Assembly (NCBI RefSeq): GCF_000166135.1
Contig: NC_014666.1
Location: 3,782,001-3,846,000, forward strand
Source: Pseudofrankia inefficax
GTDB lineage: Bacteria > Actinomycetota > Actinomycetes > Frankiales > Frankiaceae
Direction: 5' to 3'
DNA: 64,000 nt
Part shown: positions 16,472 through 25,576 of the stretch, piece by piece
Layout: each line of letters begins with the position of its first letter
Position numbering within the stretch: the stretch's first letter is position 1
Notes under the pieces: generated by a model
Told to the model about the DNA's origin: nothing
What the model saw: only the letters and a program-made list of their open reading frames with translations
Database searches by the model: none
Made by a program: the position numbers and the translations under genes

Positions 16472-17698
16472 ATGTCCGACGTTCCGCTCTCCGTCCTCGA
16501 CCTGATCCCGGTCAGCGCCGGCGCGACGCACGCCGAGGCGCTGCGCAACGCGGTCGACCTGGCCCGTCAGACCGAGGCCTTCGGCTACCGGCGGTACTGG
16601 TTCGCCGAGCACCACCTCGCCACCGGCGTCATCGGGGCGTCGACGGCGGTCGCGATCGCCCTCGTGGGCGGCGCGACGAAGACGATCCGGCTCGGTTCCG
16701 CCGGCGTCCAGATCGGGCATCGCACGCCGCTGTCGGTCGTCGAGGAGATCGGGCTGCTGAACGCGGCCTTCCCCGGCCGGCTCGACCTGGGCATCGGCCG
16801 GTCGTTCAGCCGGCCCGCCCCGACGGGAGACGGCGGCGCGGAGCTGCCGCGGCAGGCGGGCGAGCCGGAGCCGGCGCTCGCCACGGCCGGGGTGGCGGCC
16901 AGCCAGGCGTCCGCGGCCGCCAGCTACGTGGCCTCGGCCGGCGGCGGCGCCCATCTCGCCGACGAGTACACCGCGGGCGGGCTGCTACTGCCGAAGCGGT
17001 TCGACTTCACCAAGCTGCTCGCGTCCGACCTGGTCGGCGTCCTGGTCACGCTGCTGCAGCAGCCCGGCGCGTACGCCCCCGGCTACGCCGAGCAGATCGA
17101 CGACGTGCTCGCCCTGCTCGCGGGGACCTACCACACGCCGACCGGCCTGCCGGGGCACGCCTCGCCCGGCGAGGGCGCGGACGTCGAGGTCTGGATCCTC
17201 GGCGCGTCCGGCGGGGTCAGCGCGACGGTCGCCGGCGAGCGCGGGCTGCCGTTCGCGGCCTCCTACCACCACAGCCCGAGCACCGTGCTCGACGCGGTCC
17301 AGGCCTACCGGGCCGCGTTCCGCCCTTCCGCCTCGCTGGACCGGCCGCTGGTCGCGGTGTCCGCCGACGTCGTCGTCGCCGAGGACGACGCGACCGCGAC
17401 CCGGCTGGCCGCCGGCTACGGGCAGTGGGTGCTCAGCATCCGCGCGGGCACGGGCGCGATCCCGTTCCCGGCCCCCGACGACGCGCTGGCGCGCACCTGG
17501 ACCGACGAGGAGCGGGAGCTGGTCCGGGACAGGGTGAGCACCCAGCTCGTCGGCTCCCCGCGCACCGTCGCCGACCGGCTGGAGCAGCTGCGCGACGAGA
17601 CCGGCGCCGACGAGCTCGCCATCACCACCATCACCCACCGGCACGCCGACCGGGTCCGGTCCTACCAGCTTCTCGCCGACGAGTGGCGCCGCCGCTGA
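16472..17698 (+). CDS. Luciferase-like flavin-dependent monooxygenase 1 (MsnO8-type)
   Basis: 408 residues. PLSVLDLIPVSAGATHAEAL, the YRRYWFAEHH motif and SAGVQIGHRTPLSVVEEIGL with a RLDLGIGRSF loop are hallmarks of the LLM class flavin-dependent TIM barrel, which uses FMNH2 and O2. The C-terminal QLVGSPRTVADRLEQLRDET is also family-typical. Start taken as ATG 16472 with AAGGG upstream; the frame is open further 5', but that part is the oxidoreductase remnant. First of three such genes in a row beside transporters with sulfur-type leaders, so oxidation of sulfonates or thioethers is plausible. Confidence 0.9.
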   Translation: MSDVPLSVLDLIPVSAGATHAEALRNAVDLARQTEAFGYRRYWFAEHHLATGVIGASTAVAIALVGGATKTIRLGSAGVQIGHRTPLSVVEEIGLLNAAFPGRLDLGIGRSFSRPAPTGDGGAELPRQAGEPEPALATAGVAASQASAAASYVASAGGGAHLADEYTAGGLLLPKRFDFTKLLASDLVGVLVTLLQQPGAYAPGYAEQIDDVLALLAGTYHTPTGLPGHASPGEGADVEVWILGASGGVSATVAGERGLPFAASYHHSPSTVLDAVQAYRAAFRPSASLDRPLVAVSADVVVAEDDATATRLAAGYGQWVLSIRAGTGAIPFPAPDDALARTWTDEERELVRDRVSTQLVGSPRTVADRLEQLRDETGADELAITTITHRHADRVRSYQLLADEWRRR

Positions 17699-17788
17699 GG
17701 CACGCCCGGCCCGTACCGGACCCGCCGCCCACCCAGCCGTCCGGGTCCGCGACCAGCACTCGATGTCGATCAGAAGGAGATGACCCCG

Positions 17789-19000
17789 ATGGCGGATTCG
17801 GCGCACTCGGACCTGTTGCACCTCGCCGTCGCGCTCGACGGCACGGGATGGCACCCCGCCGCCTGGCGCGAGCCTGACGCCCGGCCGGCGGAGCTGCTCA
17901 CGGCCGGCTACTGGCTGGACCAGGTTCTCGAGGCCGAACGCGGCCTGCTGGACTTCGTCACGATCGAGGACTCCCTCGGCCTGCAGTCGTCGCGCTTCGA
18001 CGGCCCGGACGAGCGGACCGACCAGGTGCGCGGCCGGCTCGACGCGGTCCTCATCGCCTCCCGGGTCGCCCCGCTGACCAGCCACATCGGCCTGGTGCCG
18101 ACGGGGACCGTCACCCACACCGAGCCGTTCCACCTCTCCAAGGCGATCGCCACCCTCGACTACGTCAGCGCGGGCCGGGCCGGCTGGCGGGCCCAGGCGT
18201 CGCGGCCGGGCGAGAACACCCACTTCGGCCGGCGCCCGACCTTCTCGTTCGGGGTCGCCGACCTCGACAAGCCCGAGGTGCGGGCGGCGGTGGCCGACTC
18301 CTTCGACGAGGCGGCCGACTTCGTGGAGGTCGTGCGCCGGCTGTGGGACAGCTGGGAGGACGACGCGGAGATCCGCGACGTCGCGACCGGCCGGTTCATC
18401 GACCGGGAGAAGCTGCACTACATCGACTTCGAGGGCCGCTGGTTCAAGGTCCGCGGCCCGTCGATCGTGCCGCGCCCGCCGCAGGGCCAGCCGGTCGTCT
18501 CGGTGCTCGCGCACGCGACGATCCCGTACCGGCTCGGGGCCCGGGCCGCCGACATCGTCTACGTGACCCCGCGGGACGAGGCCGGGGCCGCGGCGATCGT
18601 CGCCGAGGTCCGCGCCGAGCAGGAGGCGGCCGGCCGGGCGGCGCAGCCGGTCCACGTGTTCGGCGACCTGGTCGTGTTCCTCGACGACACCGCCGGGGCG
18701 GCGGCCGCGCGCAGGGACCGCCTGGACGAGGCGGCGGGGGAGCGGCTCGTCAGCGACGCGTTGGTCTTCACCGGCACGGCGGCCGAGCTGGCCGACCTGC
18801 TGCTGGCCTGGCAGCGGGCCGGGCTGTCCGGCTACCGGCTGCGGCCCGGCGCCGTCCCGCGCGACCTGGAGGCGATCACCCGCGCTCTGGTCCCCGAGCT
18901 CCAGCGTCGCGGCGCCTTCCGTACCGCCTACGAGGCGGACACCCTGCGCGGGCTGCTGGGCCTTCCCCGCCCGGCCAGCCGCTACGCGGCCGCCCACTGA
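17789..19000 (+). CDS. Luciferase-like flavin-dependent monooxygenase 2 (NtaA/SnaA/DszA-like)
   Basis: 403 residues. HLAVALDGTGWHPAAWRE, DFVTIEDSLGLQ, LIASRVAPLTSHIGLVPTGT and the SAGRAGWRAQAS motif place it in the NtaA/SnaA/DszA branch of the bacterial luciferase family. It should use reduced FMN supplied by a separate reductase; none is seen nearby. Start chosen at ATG 17789 because AGAAGGAGA lies 8 nt upstream; the ATG at 17780 overlaps that site. The family oxidises nitrilotriacetate, dibenzothiophene sulfone or similar compounds; the actual substrate is unknown. Confidence 0.9.
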   Translation: MADSAHSDLLHLAVALDGTGWHPAAWREPDARPAELLTAGYWLDQVLEAERGLLDFVTIEDSLGLQSSRFDGPDERTDQVRGRLDAVLIASRVAPLTSHIGLVPTGTVTHTEPFHLSKAIATLDYVSAGRAGWRAQASRPGENTHFGRRPTFSFGVADLDKPEVRAAVADSFDEAADFVEVVRRLWDSWEDDAEIRDVATGRFIDREKLHYIDFEGRWFKVRGPSIVPRPPQGQPVVSVLAHATIPYRLGARAADIVYVTPRDEAGAAAIVAEVRAEQEAAGRAAQPVHVFGDLVVFLDDTAGAAAARRDRLDEAAGERLVSDALVFTGTAAELADLLLAWQRAGLSGYRLRPGAVPRDLEAITRALVPELQRRGAFRTAYEADTLRGLLGLPRPASRYAAAH

Positions 19001-19046
19001 ATCACTGACCCACGGACCCGTCGACCCGCGATTAGAGGTACGCAGC

Positions 19047-20414
19047 ATGAGCGGCGCGCGCAAGCAGATCATCCTTGGCGCCTATGTCGGGGGCGTCAAC
19101 CACCAGACCGTGTGGTCGGACCCGGCCGCCGGCAGCCAGATCGACTTCTCCACCTTCCAGCACGTGGCGCGGACGGCCGAACGCGGGAAGTTCGACTTCT
19201 TCTTCCTGGCCGAGGGCCTCGTCCTGCGGGAACGGCTCGGGAAGATCTTCGACCAGGACATCATCGGCCGCCCCGACACGCTGCCGGTGCTCGCCGCGCT
19301 GGCCGCGGTCACCGAGCATCTCGGGCTCGTCGGCACCCTCAACGCGACCTTCAACGAGCCCTACGACCTGGCCCGCCAGATCGCCTCCCTCGACCACCTC
19401 TCCGGCGGCCGGGCCGGCTGGAACGTCGTCACGTCGTTCGACGCCTTCACCGGCCAGAACTTCAGGCGCGGCGGGTTCCTCGACCGCGACGACCGGTACA
19501 TCCGGGCCGAGGAGTTCGTCACCGTCGCCCGCCGGCTGTGGGACACCTGGTCGCCCGAGGCCGTGCTCGCCGACGCTGCCCAGGGCCGGTTCCTGCGGGA
19601 CGCCGACGCGGGCACCTTCCGCTTCCACGGCCGGCAGTTCGACATCTCGGGCCGGTTCAACGTGCCCCGCGGCCCGCAGGGCCGGCCGGTGATCCTGCAG
19701 GCCGGGGTGTCCCCGCAGGGCCGGGACTTCGCCGCGGCCACCGCCGACGCGATCTTCTCGCCGTTCCACCGGCTGGCCGAGGCGCAGGAGTTCTACCAGG
19801 ACATCCAGCGCCGGGTCGCCCGGGCCGGACGCCCGGAGGGGTCGGTGCGCATCCTGCCCGGCGGCTCGTTCGTCCTCGGCGACTCCGCCGCGGACGCGGC
19901 CGAGAAGGCCCGCGAGATCGCCCGCACCCAGATCACCGGCCAGACCGCGCAGATCCTCCTCGAGGCCGTGTGGAACCGTGACCTTTCCGGTTACGACCCG
20001 GATGGCGCGCTGCCCGACGTCGACCCGGACCCCGACGGGCCGCTGGTCATCCAGGGCCGGGCCCGGCTGCATCAGGACGCGCTCGCGACCGTCCGCCAGT
20101 GGCGCGAGATCGCGGCGGCGAACGGCTTCTCGCTGCGCGAACTGGCCATCCACCTGTTCAGCCGCACCTAGTTCGTCGGCACGCCGACCCAGGTCGCCGA
20201 CCAGCTGGACGGGTTCGTCCAGCAGGGCGGGTCGGACGGCTTCATCCTCGGCTCACACCTGACCCCGACGGGCCTGGACGAGTTCGTCGACAAGGTCGTC
20301 CCGCTGCTGCAGGAACGTGGCTCGCTGCGCGCCGACTACACCGGCACGACCCTGCGCGACAACCTGCGCATCCCGGCTCCGGAGGCGCCCCGGACCCCGG
20401 CCGCCGTCGCCTAG
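19047..20414 (+). pseudogene. Luciferase-like monooxygenase 3 (NtaA/DmoA-like) with in-frame TAG
   Basis: The frame opens with ATG 19047 and reads 374 residues of an NtaA/DmoA-type monooxygenase (FDFFFLAEGL, SGGRAGWNVVTSFDAF, GRPVILQAGVSPQGRDFAA). It meets TAG at 20169-20171 right after LAIHLFSRT. Reading through, the same frame continues as FVGTPTQVADQLDGFVQQGG and DGFILGSHLTPTGLDEFVD, the normal family C-terminus, to a second TAG at 20412-20414. One nonsense codon thus removes ~80 residues with no frameshift. It may be a recent pseudogene, a sequencing error or, less likely, readthrough. Confidence 0.85.
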
Positions 20415-20441
20415 CGGAGGCAGGCCGCCCGCCCGTCGCCT

Positions 20442-20516
20442 TGATCGCTGCTTTCGCCCTCGGATGGCTACGAAACAGGCCCGGTAACGACCACCAGCGG
20501 GCCGAAACGGCGATCA
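20442..20516. repeat. 75-bp palindromic repeat, copy 2
   Basis: Same 75-bp length, starting TGATCGCTG and ending AACGGCGATCA. The left arm has diverged more (CTTTCGCCCT instead of TTTCGGCCCT). It lies between the convergent monooxygenase 3 and STAS genes. Confidence 0.8.
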
Positions 20517-20539
20517 TGGGGCGCCGGCCAGCCAACCCG

Positions 20540-20848
20540 TCAGGCCCGCGGGTCGGGCGTCTCGATGGTGGTCAGCTCGGTCAGGCCGCTGATCCGCAGC
20601 GCCGGCAGCAGGGTGCGGTTGCAGATCAGGTGCAGGTGCTCGGCGTGGACGAACAGCGCGTTGATCGCGCCGCTGTCCAGGTAGTCGACGGCGGTGAGGT
20701 CGACGACGACCGGGCTCGCCTGGGTCACGGCGGTCTCCAGCGCGGCACGGAACGTCGCCAGGTTCGCCATGTCGATCTCGCCGCGGGCGGTCAGGACCGG
20801 CCGGCCGGCCGGGTCGTGCCCGGTGCTCAGGGTCAGCGGAGTGCTCAC
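20540..20848 (-). CDS. STAS-domain anti-sigma-factor antagonist (RsbV/SpoIIAA-like)
   Basis: 102 residues. GRPVLTARGEIDMANLATF leads to the core VVVDLTAVDYLDSGAINALF, where DSG marks the regulatory Ser that an RsbW-like kinase phosphorylates. GTG 20848 overlaps the stop of the giant sensor gene (GTGA), so the two are translationally coupled. It is the natural partner of that protein's C-terminal kinase and phosphatase domains. No anti-sigma factor or sigma factor gene is in the window, so the output target is elsewhere. Confidence 0.9.
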   Translation of the reverse strand: MSTPLTLSTGHDPAGRPVLTARGEIDMANLATFRAALETAVTQASPVVVDLTAVDYLDSGAINALFVHAEHLHLICNRTLLPALRISGLTELTTIETPDPRA

Positions 20849-23800
20849 GTGACGATCCTCGTGTACATCTCGACGGTGGTCCCGGCGTCGGTCGGGTCGA
20901 TCGTGACGTGGTGCATCAGGCCGCGCATGAGCGCGATCCCGCGGCCGCGGTTGCCCCGGGCCGTCGCTTCGAGATCGCGCGGCTTCCAGCGGCCGCTGTC
21001 GATGACCGACACCCACAGCCGGTCGGCCAGCGCCGCGGCGCGCAGCCGGATGAGCCCGGCCGGGTGCTCGCGGTGGCCGTGCTCGACGGCGTTGTTGCAG
21101 GCCTCGCCCACGGCGATCAGCACGTCGTTGATCTGCTGGGCCCCCAGGTCGCAGCGTGCCAGCCAGGCCCGCATGGCGTGGCGGACCGTGGCCAGCTCAC
21201 TGGCCACGGCCACGAAGTCGACCTCGAACGGCCCCGGCGGCCGGTAGAGCAGCAGCGCCACGTCGTCCTCGTACCCGCCGACCGGGGCGAGCGTCGTCAT
21301 GAGCTGGCTGGCCAGGTCCTCGACGGGCCTGTCCCGGCCGTCGTGCACCGCCGCCGCGGCGCGGCCGATGCCCTCGTCGAGCGAGCGACGGCGGCGCTCG
21401 ACCAGCCCGTCGGTGTAGAGGAGCAGGGTCGAGCGGGCCGCGATGACGTGGCTGTCCTCGCCGCGCTGCCGGTCGGCGCGCAGCCCCAGCGGGATGCCGC
21501 GCCCGCCCTCCAGGGTCGTCGTGGTGCCGTCGGCGCGCACGAGGATGGGCGGGGGGTGCCCGGCGCTGCTGTACACCAGCTCGCCGGTGGCCGGATCGAG
21601 CGTGGCGCAGAAGACCGTGGTGCACTCGGCCGCCGGCAGCAGCGCGGCGAACCGGTCCAGGCCGGCCAGGGCCCGCGCGGGGCTGGAGTGTTCCAGCAGC
21701 AGCGCGCGGCAGGCGCTGCGCAGCTGGCCCATCACCGCGGCGGCGTCCAGCCCGTGGCCGACGCAGTCGCCGACCACGATGCCGATCCGGCCCTCGTCCA
21801 TGGGCACGGTGTCGTACCAGTCGCCGCCCACCTGCAGCGGGCTCATCGCCGGCTGGTAGCGCACCGCGAACCCGGCCGGCAGGGTCGCCGGCCCGAGGAT
21901 GGCGTGCTGCAGGGCCACCGCGGCCTCGCGCTGCTGGTCGATCTCGTGCACCCGGTGCACGCCCTGCCCGAGCCGGCCGGCCAGCACGGACAGCAGCGCG
22001 CGGTCCTGGTCGCCGACCGGTCGCCGGTCGCCGACATCGATCCACACGACCAGCACACCGCCGGGATAGGCGACGGTGATGCCGGCCCGTCCGGGCTGGT
22101 GGAGCTGGGGCGCGAGCAGCGGAGCCGCGCGCAGCCGGGTCAGCGACTCCCGCAGGTCCACCGGCAGCTCGGGCCACCGGCTGTGGTCGCTGCTGTAGAC
22201 CAGCTCCGGCTCCGGGCGAGGACCCGACGGCGTGGTGGCGAACGCGGCGACGACGACCCGGCGGGCCGACCAGGTGCGCTGGAGCTGCGCCACCGCCGCG
22301 GCGAGCGCCTCGGGCACCGTGTTGGCCTGGGCCAGCTGCTCGGCCAGCGCGGCCAGCGCCGTGTCGCGCTGCCCGCTGTAGTGCTCGGCGGTGATGTCGC
22401 GGACGGTCCCCACGGCGACGTGCCGGCTGGACCCGGGCTCCTCGACCCGGTTGTAGGTGACCCGCAGCCACACCGGGTGCCCGTCCCGGTGGACCAGCGG
22501 CAGGTCGGCCTGGCCGATGGTGCCGTCGACCAGGCGGGCGGCCTCCCGGCGGACCCGCGCGTACGCGTGTGGGTCGGTCTCGGGATCGGGCCACCAGGGC
22601 AGCGGCGGGCGGTAGGGCAGCCCGTCGGGCCCGTAGCCGAGGATCTCGGTGAACGTCGCGTTCGTCTCGAGCACCGTGCCGTCGGCGTCGGAGACGAAGA
22701 ACCCCTCCTGCAGCGAGTCCACCAGGGCGTCGCGCCACCGGGCGTGCTGGCCGCGCAGCCGGGCCAGCTCCACGTTGGCCCGCACCCGCGCCAGCAGGTC
22801 GGCCGCGGCGAACGGCTTGACCAGGTAGTCGTCGGCGCCGGCCTCCAGCCCCTGGACGGACGCCTCCTCGCCCGCCCGCGCGGACAGCAGCAGCACGGGC
22901 ACGCTCGCGGTGCGCCGGTCCGCCCGCAGCGCGGCCACCAGCTCCAGCCCGTCCAGACCGGGCATCATCACGTCGCTGACGACCAGGTCGAACGGCTCGG
23001 CGCGCAGCGCGTCCAACGCGGCCCGGCCGTCGTTGACCGCCACGACGGTGTGGCCGGCCCCGCGCAGCAGGCGGGTCAGGTACCCGCGCATGTCCGCGTT
23101 GTCGTCGGCGACCAGGACCCGGACCGACCGCGCCCCGCCGCCGTCGGCCGGGAAACCCGGTTCGACGCGCAGGGCGTCAGCGCCGTCGGACGGCTCGACC
23201 CGCCCGTCCGGCGGGTCCGGCAGCCAGCGCAGGGTCTCCCGCAGGAACGGCTCGGCGCTCGCCGACGTGCGCGCCGGCGCCCGCTCGCCGGCCGCCTGGT
23301 CCGCCGTCACCGCGTCGGCCGGCAGATGGGCGCGCCCCGACGGCAGCCGGATGGTGAAGGTCGTGCCGAGGTTCTCCGCCGACAGCGCGGTGATCTCGCC
23401 GGCGTGCAGGCTGACGAGCTCCTTGACCAGGGCCAGCCCGATGCCACTGCCCTCGCTGGACCGGGACCGGGCGTTCTCGACCCGGTGGAACCGCTCGAAC
23501 AGCCTGGGCATCTCCGCCTCGGCGATGCCCACCCCGGTGTCGGCGACCGTGACCACCGCGTGCCCGCCCAGGGCCCGCGCGCGGACCGTGATGGCGCCGT
23601 CGAAGGTGAACTTCACCGCGTTGGACAGCAGGTTGAGCACGACCTTCTCCCACATGCCCCGGTCGACGTAGACCGGGAAGGGCAGCGGGGGACAGTCGAC
23701 GTCGAACCGCAGCCCTGCCTTCTCGATCGCCGACCGGAAGACGCTGGCCAGCTCCCGGGTCAGCGCCGCCAGGTCGACCGGCTCGTACCTGGCCTGCATC

Positions 23801-25068
23801 CGCCCGGCCTCGAGGCGGGAGAAGTCCAGCAGCGCGTTGACCAGCCGGCCCAGCCGCAGCCCGTTGCGGTGGATGACCTCGACTTCCTCCCGCAGCGCGG
23901 GCTCGGCCCCGGCGAGGCGCGTTCGCAGCTCCTGGACCGGGCCGGCGATGAGGGTCAACGGCGTGCGGAACTCGTGGCTGATGTTGGAGAAGAAGATGGT
24001 CTTGGCGCGGTCCAGCTCCGCGAGCTCCTCGGCCCGTCGCTGCTGGGCCCGGTAGCCGCGAGCACTGAGCACCCTGGTGGAGGCGTGGCCCGCGACCAGG
24101 TCGACGAACCCGCGGTACCGCTCGTCCAGCGGCCGGTACCGGTTCAGCGCGGCGACCAGGAAGCCCATGGGCGCGCTGCCCTGCTGGGGCAGCGGCACCA
24201 CCAGCGCCTGGTTCGGGGGCCGCGGCCACGCTCCGGTCGGCAGCGCGTCCCCGGCGAGGTCGACGAGGAGCGTCTCGCCCCGGGCCGCGGCGGCGGCCGG
24301 CCAGACCGCCGCCGGATCGGCGACCAGCACGTGCTGGGGGGCCGCCGGATGCCCGGGCGCGATCCCGGTCGACGTCACCAGCCGCGCGGCCGCCGCCCCG
24401 TCGAACAGGTAGGTCAGGGTGAACGGCAGGTCATGCTGGTTGCGGACCAGCTGGCTCGCGGTGAGCTCCAGCATCTCCTGCTCGGTGCGCAGCACGCTGG
24501 AGTCCGAGCCCAGGTCCAGCAGGGTCGCCATCCGCCGTTCGCTGAGGACCCGCTCGGTGTCCTCGCTGACCACGCACAGCATCCCGACGACCGTGCCGTG
24601 ATCATCACGCAGTGGGCTGTAGGAGAACGTGTGGTAGGTCTCCTCGGGGTACCCCGAGCGTTCCAGGAACAGCCGCAGCGCCTGGTCCCAGGTCGCCTGG
24701 CCGGTCGAGAGGACGCCGTCGATGCGCGGCCCGATGTCGTCCCAGATCTCCTCCCACACCTGGTCCGCCGGACGGCCCAGCGCCCATGGGTACTTCTGGC
24801 CCAGGGTGTCGCGGCGGTAGGCGCCGTTGCAGAAGAAGGTCAGCCGCGGGCCCCAGGCCATCCACATCGGGAACCGCGACGAGAGCAGGATGCTGACCGC
24901 GGTCCGCAGGCTCTGCGGCCAGCCGGACGGCGCCCCGATCGGCGTCGCCGACCAGTCCACGGCCGCCAGGTCCTGGCCGACCTCGACGTCGGCGGCGAAC
25001 ACGGCGGCGGACATGTCGGCGGATGCCTCCGTCGCCGGGTCCGTCCCGCCGTCGGCGTCGCTGCTCAC
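20845..25068 (-). CDS. Multidomain sensor: PAS-GAF-histidine kinase-receiver-PAS-GAF-SpoIIE phosphatase-RsbW-like kinase
   Basis: 1407 residues. Order by approximate residue: PAS-like sensor 30-175, GAF 185-350, HisKA with phospho-acceptor His near 365 (SNISHEFRTPLTLI), HATPase 460-575 (N box NLLSNAVKF, DTGVGIA, GSGIGLALVKE), receiver 648-765 (VADDN, phospho-acceptor Asp in VVSDVMMPGLDG, Lys in DDYLVKPF), PAS 780-900, GAF 905-1040, PP2C/SpoIIE phosphatase 1070-1265 (GGDWYD, GDCVGHG, YEDDVALLL), and an RsbW-like HATPase 1285-1407 (ACNNAVEHGH, GRGIALMRGL). No membrane segment is visible, so it is probably cytosolic. It couples a phosphorelay to partner switching with the adjacent STAS protein. 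GTG 25068 lacks a strong ribosome site. Confidence 0.93.
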   Translation of the reverse strand: MSSDADGGTDPATEASADMSAAVFAADVEVGQDLAAVDWSATPIGAPSGWPQSLRTAVSILLSSRFPMWMAWGPRLTFFCNGAYRRDTLGQKYPWALGRPADQVWEEIWDDIGPRIDGVLSTGQATWDQALRLFLERSGYPEETYHTFSYSPLRDDHGTVVGMLCVVSEDTERVLSERRMATLLDLGSDSSVLRTEQEMLELTASQLVRNQHDLPFTLTYLFDGAAAARLVTSTGIAPGHPAAPQHVLVADPAAVWPAAAAARGETLLVDLAGDALPTGAWPRPPNQALVVPLPQQGSAPMGFLVAALNRYRPLDERYRGFVDLVAGHASTRVLSARGYRAQQRRAEELAELDRAKTIFFSNISHEFRTPLTLIAGPVQELRTRLAGAEPALREEVEVIHRNGLRLGRLVNALLDFSRLEAGRMQARYEPVDLAALTRELASVFRSAIEKAGLRFDVDCPPLPFPVYVDRGMWEKVVLNLLSNAVKFTFDGAITVRARALGGHAVVTVADTGVGIAEAEMPRLFERFHRVENARSRSSEGSGIGLALVKELVSLHAGEITALSAENLGTTFTIRLPSGRAHLPADAVTADQAAGERAPARTSASAEPFLRETLRWLPDPPDGRVEPSDGADALRVEPGFPADGGGARSVRVLVADDNADMRGYLTRLLRGAGHTVVAVNDGRAALDALRAEPFDLVVSDVMMPGLDGLELVAALRADRRTASVPVLLLSARAGEEASVQGLEAGADDYLVKPFAAADLLARVRANVELARLRGQHARWRDALVDSLQEGFFVSDADGTVLETNATFTEILGYGPDGLPYRPPLPWWPDPETDPHAYARVRREAARLVDGTIGQADLPLVHRDGHPVWLRVTYNRVEEPGSSRHVAVGTVRDITAEHYSGQRDTALAALAEQLAQANTVPEALAAAVAQLQRTWSARRVVVAAFATTPSGPRPEPELVYSSDHSRWPELPVDLRESLTRLRAAPLLAPQLHQPGRAGITVAYPGGVLVVWIDVGDRRPVGDQDRALLSVLAGRLGQGVHRVHEIDQQREAAVALQHAILGPATLPAGFAVRYQPAMSPLQVGGDWYDTVPMDEGRIGIVVGDCVGHGLDAAAVMGQLRSACRALLLEHSSPARALAGLDRFAALLPAAECTTVFCATLDPATGELVYSSAGHPPPILVRADGTTTTLEGGRGIPLGLRADRQRGEDSHVIAARSTLLLYTDGLVERRRRSLDEGIGRAAAAVHDGRDRPVEDLASQLMTTLAPVGGYEDDVALLLYRPPGPFEVDFVAVASELATVRHAMRAWLARCDLGAQQINDVLIAVGEACNNAVEHGHREHPAGLIRLRAAALADRLWVSVIDSGRWKPRDLEATARGNRGRGIALMRGLMHHVTIDPTDAGTTVEMYTRIVT

Positions 25069-25226
25069 GGAGCCGGCCGCGCGTCAACGCCGAGACAGGA
25101 GGCGCCGGCCGTCCACCTGCTGAGCGGCGCGTCCTCAGACCACGACACCGACCGCCTCCTCGCCGGTCCCGACGAGCAGCCCGGCCCACCAGCGCCCGCC
25201 TCCGCGACGGGCAACCTACCAGATAG

Positions 25227-25463
25227 GTGACGATTACCCCGCCGTGTGATCAACATGCCTCGCGGCCAGGGAGGATCCGCCGGACCGCGGCCATGGGCCC
25301 GGCGGGTCGACCGCCCGGACCCGGCGCCGGCGACCCGCGGGATGCTCTTCACGCGTTGCGCTCCTTGGTCGAGGAACGCCGCGTCAGCGTGGCGGACGGG
25401 TCGTTCGACCGTGCCGCGCCGGCACGGCTGGACGCGCTCACCCGCCAGGTCCTCGCCCGCTAG
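25227..25463 (+). CDS. Possible small hypothetical protein
   Basis: A 78-codon frame in the 508-bp gap between the sensor gene and the SnoaL-like gene. GTG 25227 is preceded by ATAGGT only. The second half (ALHALRSLVEERRVSVADGS, then PARLDALTRQVLAR) looks like soluble helical protein, while the first half is Pro/Arg-rich and could be spurious. No family is recognised. The rest of the gap shows nothing else. Confidence 0.25.
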   Translation: MTITPPCDQHASRPGRIRRTAAMGPAGRPPGPGAGDPRDALHALRSLVEERRVSVADGSFDRAAPARLDALTRQVLAR

Positions 25464-25576
25464 GGGTGGCCAGGGGTGTGAAGTGGGGTTCCCCGCCGGC
25501 CGGGCGCTGACCATCCTGGGAGAGCCCGGGCGGTGGTCGCCACGGGCCGACGCTCGGGCCGAGGGAGACAACGAAC

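Noticed and set aside
20169-20171. Programmed TAG readthrough or pyrrolysine insertion in monooxygenase 3
   Set aside because: No stem-loop or pyl genes are seen, and a single nonsense mutation or read error is the simpler explanation; kept as a finding only for checking.
20908-25230. 1440-codon plus-strand open frame opposite the giant sensor
   Set aside because: Perfectly antisense to a protein with eight recognisable domains; its own translation has no motif.
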